A stretch of DNA of 64,000 nt, from positions 1-64,000 of the forward strand of contig JAUXQH010000170.1 in NCBI GenBank assembly GCA_030685065.1, in the 5' to 3' direction. A program made the translations under genes and the position numbers. The stretch's first letter is position 1, and each line of letters starts with the position of its first letter. This document shows positions 34,242 to 41,200 of this stretch, in pieces. This DNA comes from Pseudomonadota bacterium. GTDB lineage: Bacteria > Myxococcota_A > UBA796 > SXON01. The notes under the pieces are model-generated. The model did no database searches. It saw only the letters and a program-made list of their open reading frames with translations, and was not told the origin of the DNA.

Positions 34242-35851
34242 CACGACTCCTTTCCGGGCACAAGGTCGATGCCCACGACGTTCCCACCACACCCCACGAA
34301 CGCCGTCCGCCCAAACAGGGCGAGGCCCTGCGCGCGGTCGTAGCGCACGTTGTCGAGCGGGATGCGCTCGATCCGATGCCCCCACCGCGTCGTCCCGCCG
34401 TCACAGAAGAGCGCGCCCGACGTGCGCGCCAGCACGCCCGCCGCGTTGATCGCGGGCGCGTCGAAGGATCCACGCACCGCGCTCCCGACGATCCCCTCGG
34501 ATCGGATGATGCCTCCAACCGCCTTGGAGAAGCGGTACACCCCCATCTCCGTCGTCACCGCCAACAGATCGCCGCTCGTGTTGGCCTCCTGGCGCGAGCC
34601 CGCCCCGACGGCGAGCCCGTGTACCTGGCCTGGGGCGGTGTAGGTCCGCAGCTCCCAGGACCAGCGCCCGCCGATCACCGCGGCGAGGGGGGCGCGGCAG
34701 ATGCGGAGCTCGCGCTCGTCGGGCGAGAAGGCGAGCCAGAGGTCGGTCTGCAGGCGCTCGTCCGCCGCGACGACGAAGGTGGGCCGCGCCGCGATGCGCA
34801 GGGAACCCTCTCGATCCGGGCCGATACGGTCGCGCAGCGGTTGGAGCGGATCCGACGCCACGGGCTCGGGTGCGCCCCCCGCGCACGCGGTGCCGGGCAG
34901 GGAGAACACGCAGCCCGTCTGGTCGATCCAGAGGAGCAGGCCTGAGAGGCGGTCGTAGACCGGAGGACGGGCGATGCCGGGGGCCTCGCACGCCGCCACC
35001 TGCTCGCCGGTGCGGTCGAAGAAGCGGAGCACCGGCGGGCTGTGCCAGCGCAGCATGTCTCCTCGGCCCTCCAGGACGCAGAACACGAAGCTGTCGCGCT
35101 GGTTCGAGGAGCGGGTGTCGACGGCGAGCGGAGGCCCCTGGAATTTGCGCCCGTCGCCCGGCTGGACGAGCCTGGCCCGTGTCGCGCCGCCCGGGCCGCC
35201 GAGCGCGGGGCCGAGGTCACGGAACTGGAGCTGAAGGGCCGTGGAGAGGAGCGCCGAGCGTCCGCGCAGCGCGGGCGGGGTGACGACGGCGCTGTCGGGA
35301 TCGTGCGGATCGATCGAGCCGTCCGGCCACTCGAGGGGCCTGGGCAAGCCCACCGCCGCCCGGCCATCCGAGGCGCTGAGCGCGGCGATGCGCCCCCGCC
35401 GGCTGACCACGAGCACGTGTCCTCGCAGCACGCTCACCGAGCTGACCTCGTCCTCCGGATCCTCGGGGAAGGCCGGTGCGGACCAGCGTTGGACCATGCG
35501 GATCGGCGTCCGGGGATCGGGGCTGCCGAACACCAGCCCGCCGGGATCCCACTGCGCGCCGGACCGCTCGGGGCCGCCGCCCGCTCCCGCCCAGTCGACG
35601 CCGGTCGCGTCGAGGAGCTCGCGGCCGGTGGTGGCGCACCATGCGGCTTCGGGGCGCCGGGTGAGCTCGAGCGGGATCCCGGTGTCTTCGCCGGCCGCGC
35701 GGTGCTCGAACACCCGGCCGCACGCGCCGCACCAGTCGAGCCAGCCCGCCTGGGCCGACCGCGCGATCGGCGCCGCGCACTCCGGGTACGGGCAGCGGAG
35801 CGGCGAACGGAAGCGCCCGTTCGCGCCGTCCCACTCGGCGAAGGCCTCCAT
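34241..35851 (-). CDS. Zinc-ribbon plus beta-propeller-like protein
   Basis: 536 residues. The N-terminus has a zinc-ribbon pattern: Cys20/Cys25 and Cys41/Cys44. The rest (about 110-536) is rich in repeated beta-strand blocks such as GHVLVVSRRGRIAALSASDG, GLLLWIDQTGCVFSLPG and TAFVGCGGNVVGIDL, which read like PQQ/WD-type propeller blades. No signal peptide, so cytoplasmic. The ATG overlaps the GrpE-like gene stop (ATGA) and its own stop shares a base with the vWA start. It probably serves as a protein-binding platform; no enzyme motif seen. Confidence 0.72.
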   Translation of the reverse strand: MEAFAEWDGANGRFRSPLRCPYPECAAPIARSAQAGWLDWCGACGRVFEHRAAGEDTGIPLELTRRPEAAWCATTGRELLDATGVDWAGAGGGPERSGAQWDPGGLVFGSPDPRTPIRMVQRWSAPAFPEDPEDEVSSVSVLRGHVLVVSRRGRIAALSASDGRAAVGLPRPLEWPDGSIDPHDPDSAVVTPPALRGRSALLSTALQLQFRDLGPALGGPGGATRARLVQPGDGRKFQGPPLAVDTRSSNQRDSFVFCVLEGRGDMLRWHSPPVLRFFDRTGEQVAACEAPGIARPPVYDRLSGLLLWIDQTGCVFSLPGTACAGGAPEPVASDPLQPLRDRIGPDREGSLRIAARPTFVVAADERLQTDLWLAFSPDERELRICRAPLAAVIGGRWSWELRTYTAPGQVHGLAVGAGSRQEANTSGDLLAVTTEMGVYRFSKAVGGIIRSEGIVGSAVRGSFDAPAINAAGVLARTSGALFCDGGTTRWGHRIERIPLDNVRYDRAQGLALFGRTAFVGCGGNVVGIDLVPGKES

Positions 35852-36960
35852 CAGCGGCCCACGACCACATGCGCGGGCGCGAGCACGCTGGACGTACGCG
35901 CGTCGATGAGCCCCATCTTCCGGATCTCCACGATCTTGTTCGCCGACCCCGGCTCGGCCCGGTTGCCCACCGCTTGGTGGATCCGAGGGTCGAAGTCGGT
36001 CTCGTACGGGCGAATCGTCGGGATGCCGAACCACCGCTCTCGCAGGCAGGCGGCGTGGAGCTGCACGTAGAGCGCCTCCGCGACGGCCTCGTATACGACA
36101 GCGGCGGGCGCGTGCCCGTCCCGCTGCTCCACGGCGGCCGCGGAGAGGATGCGGCCGAGCGCGTCGAGGGTGGGAACCAGATCGACCTCGACCCACTGTT
36201 GGACGTGGCTCGGATGGGCGTTGGGCGGGAGCTGCGCGAGACGTTGGAGGCGCTGGGGCACCCCTTGCTCGATCTCCTGGCGGAAAAACGCGCCGGCGTT
36301 CGCGTCGCGCAGCTGCCGGCCGAGCTGGCGGGACTGGAGGTACACCGCGCCGAGCGCCACCGCGACCTCGCCGTAGGGTCGGTTGCGCAGGGAGTCGAGC
36401 CACTTCCTGGCCTCGTCGTCGGGCCGTGCGCGCGCCCGCTCCGCGTCCACCGGGGCTCCGGTGGCGGGCTCCGACGGCTGCTCGCTTCTCTTCTCGCTCA
36501 CGTCCACCTCCTGCGGGGTCGGATCGACCGCTCTCGTCTCCTCGAACTGTCGCGACGGCGCGGCCGACACGACGGCCCCCGCCACGGCCACCCGCTCCGG
36601 AAGCCGCTCCGGAAGCCGCTCTGGAAGCGGCGTGACGCGCACCTGTTCGTCGAGGGCGGGCACGCTGTGCGGGGTGCCCGCCTCGACCGGCGCCCTCGGC
36701 GCACGCGCCCCCTCGTCCGGCGTCCGTTCCGCTCGGGATTCGGCGCGTCGCGCGCGGGCTCCGGCGTCGTCGAGCCGCCGTTGAAGGTCGCCGACCGTCG
36801 CCTCGAGGCGCTCGACCCGTTCTTCCCCGCGCAGCTGCCGCCACAGCCCGAACAACGCGACGCTTGCGCCGAGCAGCGCCGCGGTGAGGCCGGTGGCCCC
36901 GAGGACCATGCCCGCGCCGGCGTCGGCCGCGCATCCGGAGAGCAGGAGGAGGGAAATCAT
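35851..36960 (-). CDS. Membrane-anchored coiled-coil protein with GrpE-like C-terminal domain
   Basis: 369 residues. The N-terminal hydrophobic region (about 2-40) contains a possible lipobox (LLLSGC, Cys10) and a membrane helix, then a coiled coil (about 42-75: EERVERLEATVGDLQRRLDD). A Pro/Glu-rich linker (about 75-185) leads to a helical part and a terminal ~50 residues (YETDFDPRIHQAVGN, KIVEIRKMGLIDARTSSVLA, PAHVVVG). That end closely follows the GrpE beta-domain pattern (FDP--H-A---V--V---GY---D-VLRPA-V-V). GrpE is the nucleotide exchange factor of Hsp70. The gene overlaps the Hsp70-like gene by 4 bases, which supports this role. The GrpE match is by eye. Confidence 0.7.
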   Translation of the reverse strand: MISLLLLSGCAADAGAGMVLGATGLTAALLGASVALFGLWRQLRGEERVERLEATVGDLQRRLDDAGARARRAESRAERTPDEGARAPRAPVEAGTPHSVPALDEQVRVTPLPERLPERLPERVAVAGAVVSAAPSRQFEETRAVDPTPQEVDVSEKRSEQPSEPATGAPVDAERARARPDDEARKWLDSLRNRPYGEVAVALGAVYLQSRQLGRQLRDANAGAFFRQEIEQGVPQRLQRLAQLPPNAHPSHVQQWVEVDLVPTLDALGRILSAAAVEQRDGHAPAAVVYEAVAEALYVQLHAACLRERWFGIPTIRPYETDFDPRIHQAVGNRAEPGSANKIVEIRKMGLIDARTSSVLAPAHVVVGR

Positions 36961-39935
36961 GACGGTTTCTCCGCGATACATTCCCGCTCGTGGACGACCA
37001 GGCGGAAGTCGGACGGGCCGAGTACCCGCACGCGCACCCTTCGCGCGGACTCCGCCCAGTTGAACACGACGAAGGGACCGTCCGCCCGGTTTCGGTAGAG
37101 CTCCAGCGACTTCCGGTCGTCCTCGAACTCGAGCTCGGCCTCCGCGGGGAACGTGGCGCCGCGCGCGAGCCCGGGGATCGCGAAAAAGCGGGGACCGAGC
37201 CGGCGTTGCACGTCGTACGTGAGCTCGCGCTCCGTGCGGTTCTCCACCCGGATCCAGGCGCCCTCCGCGAGGCTCACTCCCCACACCGCCGCCCCGAGCG
37301 CCACGCAGCGCTTCGGGTCGAAGGCATGGCGGTCGCCCGGCTGGACCACGATGGGGATGGGCCCCCCGCGCCGGCTCGCGATGTGGCCGAGCACCTGCTC
37401 CCGGAGCCACGTCATCCGCGTGCCGCCGCCGGTGAACAGGAGCGTGGTCACGTCCTCCCAACCCCAGCCCGCGTTGCCGACGGCCTGGTCGAGCAGGCGG
37501 AGCTGCTGGTCCGCGAGGGTACGGAGCGGCTCCTCGATCTCGCGGCGGTGGAGCACGACACGGAAGCTCTGCGTCTGCGGCGGAGCGCTCCTTGGCCAGC
37601 CCGCGCCCGACAACACGACTTCGGCGGACTCGCGCGTGTTGAGCTGGCGCTTGACCTCCTCGGCCTTCGCCCGGAGCTCCATCGCCTTGGCGTAGATCTC
37701 GTAGATGGGGTCGAAGGGGGCGTCCCCGCCGGGGCCGAGGGACTGGCGGCGCGCGTGGTACTGCTGACGGAACTCGGTCAGCGAGCGGCACTCGAGCGCG
37801 CGGAGGAGCTCGTCCGTGTCGATGGGCGCACCCGCCTCTTCCGCCTGCACCCCGCACTCCAGCACGAGGCACCGCGCGACGAGCGTGTCCACGTCGTCCC
37901 CGCCGATGCACGCGTTCCCAGCCGTCGCCTGGAGCGACACCGTGACGTGACGCGCCTGCTCGGCGAGGAAGTCGGGGATGCCATGCACCTCTACCGTCGC
38001 GACGTCCGTGGTTCCGCCGCCCACGTCGAAGCACAACACCCGCTCGCGATCGAGCTGGAGGTCGACCTTGAGGTGCTCGTAGATCCGCAGGTAGACATAC
38101 GCGAGCACGGCCGCGGTGGCCTCGTCGATGCAGGACGCTCGCGCGAATCCCGCGAGGTCCCGCGCGGGCGCCGCGAGGCCTGCGTGTTGGGCGGCCGAGA
38201 GCAGGGCCTGCCGCGTCTCGGTGGTCACGTCGACCGGGTGCGTGAACACCGCCTGCGTGAACCGCACGCTGGTGTACTGGCGGAGGATGCGCCGCAGCTT
38301 CGCCCCCTCGAGGAACGGGACGAGCTGCTCGGCGTGGAGCCGCAGGCGGTCGATGAAGTAGTCGAGGAGCCCCTGGCTCGTGAAGCGATGGAAATGAAAG
38401 CCGCCGTCGGCGTTTCCGCACTCGAAGTGGAAGGTGTGCCCCGGATCCCGCGCCACGATCGACTTGATGCTCCGCACGAGGTTCGCCGGGTTCAGCTGGG
38501 CGGTGTTCTGCGCGGCGCCGCCGACGAGGAAGTGGTCCCCGCCCGCCGCGAGCTTGCCCGTGCAATCGTAGAAGAGGAGGGAAGGGAGGACCTCGGACGG
38601 GGGCGGCCCGTGGTCGACCATGAGCGTTGCCCATTCGCTTCCGCGAACCACGCACACCATCGAGTTGGACGTGCCGAAGTCCACCCCGAGGCAGAGGTTG
38701 TCGTCCAGCAGGGTCTCGTCGAAGCGGCCCTGCACGCGTACGACGGCCACGCGGTCCGGCTCGTTCGGCCAGCCGTCGTGCCAGAGCCGCACCACGCGCT
38801 CGCAGCTCTGCCGCCGCAGCTCGTCGGGCGGGCGCTCCGCCGGGGACACCGCGAGATGAAAGGTGCGGGCACCGCCCGCTTCCAGGTTCGCCGGCGCGTC
38901 CAGGCCGGTGACACGGAGCCAGTCGCGCGACGGGGCGGGTGTTCCGTCCGCCCGTTCGATCGCGACGCGCAGCACCCGCACCGGCACGGCGCCCGGGTTG
39001 CGGACGGTCACGTCGAGGCCGGCGCGCGCGTTTTCTCCCGCCACGCCCAGGACGATGGAGCGCTCCCCGTTGTCGAACACGAGGCTCGGGCCCGCGCCGA
39101 TGGTGGCCTCCACGACCGCGCGGAGCGGCACCCGGAGCGCTCCCGAGGCCGTGCGCCGGTAGAATACGAGCTCTGCGGCGAGCCATCCGATCGTCGGCGA
39201 GCCCTCCGGGAGCTGGATCCCGAAGCGCTCGAGGTGGCGGTCCTTCGGGGCGATGGTCGCGGGGAGGCTCACGCCTCCGAGCCGGACGACCGCGGCGGCG
39301 GAGATCCGCGGGACGCCCGCCGGGCCCTCCACCCGCGCGTCCTGCACCTGGATCCGGGTGATCTCGAGCTCGTCGGCGGCCTCGTTGAGGACCTCCACCT
39401 CGTGAACGAGCTCCCCGAGCACCTCCCGCGCAACGAACGGGTAGATCGAGCCTGCTGGCGCGAGGCGCGGCTCGCGTGCGAGGACGAGGTCGAGCGCGAG
39501 TGAGGCGGGGTTGGAGAGCGTCGTGAGCAGGACGAGCTGCCCGCCCGCATCCTCGCGTCGCAACCCCTGGCGGCGGTCGAACAGCGCGTCGAGGTGGCTG
39601 CGCCGCAGCGGGAGAACGAGCGTCGCCGTGCCGCCCGGGGGAAGGATCGAGAACCACTCGCGAACCGCGTCCCGGTCGACCCACGGCGGCAAGCGGGCGA
39701 TGTCGACGGAGCGCAGCACCACCGCCGTGGGGGTCACGCCCCCATTGCTGAGCTCCACCGCCACCGAGCGGGCGTCCCGATGGACGACGACGATGCCGTC
39801 CCCCTCGGCCCACGTGGCGTGCACGTCATTCGCGCCGCGCCAGGCGACGCGGGCGAGCGGTGCGCCACACGCGCCACAGTAGCGGTCGAACGGGCTGTTC
39901 CGCGCGGAACAGGCCGGGCATTCAATCGCGCGCAT
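36957..39935 (-). CDS. Hsp70-like ATPase with N-terminal zinc ribbon and beta domains
   Basis: 992 residues. A zinc ribbon (Cys6/Cys9/Cys20/Cys23) starts the protein, followed by ~390 residues of beta-rich, Ig-like sequence. An Hsp70/actin-type ATPase fold begins near residue 413: phosphate-1 motif LGVDFGTSNSMV (Asp419), phosphate-2 motif FDVGGGTTDVA (Asp637) and adenosine motif LLFTGGGTRM (about 833-842). After the ATPase (ends about 895) only a ~95-residue beta-type tail remains; the standard Hsp70 substrate-binding domain and lid are not seen. Substrate contact may instead lie in the N-terminal beta domains. It overlaps the TerD gene upstream by 14 bases and the GrpE-like gene downstream by 4. 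Confidence 0.88.
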   Translation of the reverse strand: MRAIECPACSARNSPFDRYCGACGAPLARVAWRGANDVHATWAEGDGIVVVHRDARSVAVELSNGGVTPTAVVLRSVDIARLPPWVDRDAVREWFSILPPGGTATLVLPLRRSHLDALFDRRQGLRREDAGGQLVLLTTLSNPASLALDLVLAREPRLAPAGSIYPFVAREVLGELVHEVEVLNEAADELEITRIQVQDARVEGPAGVPRISAAAVVRLGGVSLPATIAPKDRHLERFGIQLPEGSPTIGWLAAELVFYRRTASGALRVPLRAVVEATIGAGPSLVFDNGERSIVLGVAGENARAGLDVTVRNPGAVPVRVLRVAIERADGTPAPSRDWLRVTGLDAPANLEAGGARTFHLAVSPAERPPDELRRQSCERVVRLWHDGWPNEPDRVAVVRVQGRFDETLLDDNLCLGVDFGTSNSMVCVVRGSEWATLMVDHGPPPSEVLPSLLFYDCTGKLAAGGDHFLVGGAAQNTAQLNPANLVRSIKSIVARDPGHTFHFECGNADGGFHFHRFTSQGLLDYFIDRLRLHAEQLVPFLEGAKLRRILRQYTSVRFTQAVFTHPVDVTTETRQALLSAAQHAGLAAPARDLAGFARASCIDEATAAVLAYVYLRIYEHLKVDLQLDRERVLCFDVGGGTTDVATVEVHGIPDFLAEQARHVTVSLQATAGNACIGGDDVDTLVARCLVLECGVQAEEAGAPIDTDELLRALECRSLTEFRQQYHARRQSLGPGGDAPFDPIYEIYAKAMELRAKAEEVKRQLNTRESAEVVLSGAGWPRSAPPQTQSFRVVLHRREIEEPLRTLADQQLRLLDQAVGNAGWGWEDVTTLLFTGGGTRMTWLREQVLGHIASRRGGPIPIVVQPGDRHAFDPKRCVALGAAVWGVSLAEGAWIRVENRTERELTYDVQRRLGPRFFAIPGLARGATFPAEAELEFEDDRKSLELYRNRADGPFVVFNWAESARRVRVRVLGPSDFRLVVHERECIAEKPS

Positions 39936-41025
39936 GCGACACGTCGTAGTCGATGCGAATGACGCTTCCGCTGCGCAAGCGCCCCGCCGCCGCCCCGGAG
40001 GCGGCCGCGCTGTACCGGGCCGGCCCCGCCTCGGCGAGGGGCTCGCGGTGAACTTCGGCCGGGGCCAGCGCGATCCCGTCGACCGTGATGCGCACCGTGC
40101 CCGCGTCGTGGGCGCGCGGCAGGAGCCAGGTGCCGAGCGGGAGATCGAAGGCGGGAGGGAAGGCGGACTCGGCGGCGCGCACCGCGGCCTCGGGGGGTGC
40201 CGACGTGACCCTGGCCTGCGGGGCCCTGGGGGGCGCGGCCTTCGGGGGCGCGGCGGGGGGCGCGGCGGGGGGCGACGTCGGCGCGGGGAGCGGCGCCCGC
40301 GATTCGAGAAGTTCGTCGGTGTCGAGCGGCGGCGGAACGTCGAGCGGCGGCGGAACGTCGAGTGGCGGCGGAACGTCGAGCGGCGGCGGAACGTCGAGCG
40401 GCGGCGGAACGCCGAAGAGGGGCGGCAGGTCGAGCGGCGGTGGGGCTGGCAGGGGCGGGATCGGCGCGCCGGACGGGCCAGCTGGCGGGGCGGGGGAATC
40501 GCCGGCGATCACCCCGCCATAGTGCGTCAAGAGGGAGTCCAGGCCACCCACGAAGCCCTGGCCGACAGCCCACAGGCGCCAGCCGTTGTTCTGGTAGAGC
40601 TCGGCGAGGATGAGCGACCGCTGCGATCCGAAGTCGGTCCCGGTGAAGGGGAAGCGCGCGATCGACTCCCTCCCGGAGGTGATGCGGAAGTGGCCGGGGA
40701 GGAGGCTGGACATCGCGTCCTCACCGTCGATCGACGCGGTGAAGCAGAGCCGCGAGATGGTCGAGGGGAGCCGATCGACCTCGACCCGGAACACCACGCG
40801 CTCGGGGGACACGCCGGTGCGAAGCTGGATGGCGCCCTCGGGGCTCGCCGCCTGGTTGTAGAACACCATGTACCGGTCATCGGACAGACGGCCGTCCGGA
40901 TCCAGCCCGAAGCAGCACACGTCGATGTCGCCGCCGAGCTTGGAGGAGACGGCGATGCCGACCTCGATCGCGCCCCGCGGAGGGAGGCTCGCCAGCTTCG
41001 AGCGCATCCCGCGGACGAACTCCAT
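39922..41025 (-). CDS. TerD-domain protein with proline-rich repeat, first gene of the large operon
   Basis: 367 residues; GGAGGAGG lies just before ATG 41025. Residues about 1-170 are a diverged TerD domain (CCFGLDPDGRLSDDRYMVFYN, SLILAELYQNNGWRLWAVGQ, GFVGGLDSLLTHYG) in which the acidic Ca2+ loop is replaced by QLRTGVSPE. A proline-rich section with five PPPLDV-type units follows (about 205-240), then an Ala/Pro linker and a C-terminal ~90-residue beta-type domain of unknown family. It begins a run of closely packed minus-strand genes and faces a divergent lipoprotein gene 175 bases away. The proline repeat could be a ligand for the GYF-like domains of the tubulin-like protein; that is inference. 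Confidence 0.85.
   Translation of the reverse strand: MEFVRGMRSKLASLPPRGAIEVGIAVSSKLGGDIDVCCFGLDPDGRLSDDRYMVFYNQAASPEGAIQLRTGVSPERVVFRVEVDRLPSTISRLCFTASIDGEDAMSSLLPGHFRITSGRESIARFPFTGTDFGSQRSLILAELYQNNGWRLWAVGQGFVGGLDSLLTHYGGVIAGDSPAPPAGPSGAPIPPLPAPPPLDLPPLFGVPPPLDVPPPLDVPPPLDVPPPLDVPPPLDTDELLESRAPLPAPTSPPAAPPAAPPKAAPPRAPQARVTSAPPEAAVRAAESAFPPAFDLPLGTWLLPRAHDAGTVRITVDGIALAPAEVHREPLAEAGPARYSAAASGAAAGRLRSGSVIRIDYDVSHARD
40321..40410 (-). repeat. Five 18-bp tandem repeats coding for PPPLDV units
   Basis: Five copies of GTCGAGCGGCGGCGGAAC (plus-strand reading) at 40321, 40339, 40357, 40375 and 40393; only the third differs (one base). Each unit adds six residues in frame to the TerD-domain protein, so copy number can vary without a frameshift. 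Near-identity at the DNA level suggests recent expansion. Confidence 0.9.
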
Positions 41026-41200
41026 GTACCTCCTCCCGATCGCCGCGGGAGTATGCCACACCGTCGGAACCGGGCGGTCGGGCCGCGCAGAACGCGGCCG
41101 TGCGCGCAGGCGCCGCCCCCCCGTCAAGTTCTTGGCCGAAACTTGACGATGACGCCGACCTTCGTGTATCACGCACGCCCCCTCCCGCTTCGGAAGTCCC
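41026..41200. other. Divergent control region between the Ter operon and the lamin-tail lipoprotein
   Basis: 175 bases with no gene. It must contain the promoter for the minus-strand operon that starts at 41025. Around 41127-41147 an imperfect inverted pair CAAGTTTCGGCC/GGCCGAAACTTG-like sequence (CAAGTTCTTGGCCGAAACTTG) is visible and could be an operator. Confidence 0.45.

Noticed and set aside
40321..40410. Minisatellite or CRISPR remnant
   Set aside because: In-frame coding repeat for PPPLDV units within the TerD protein.
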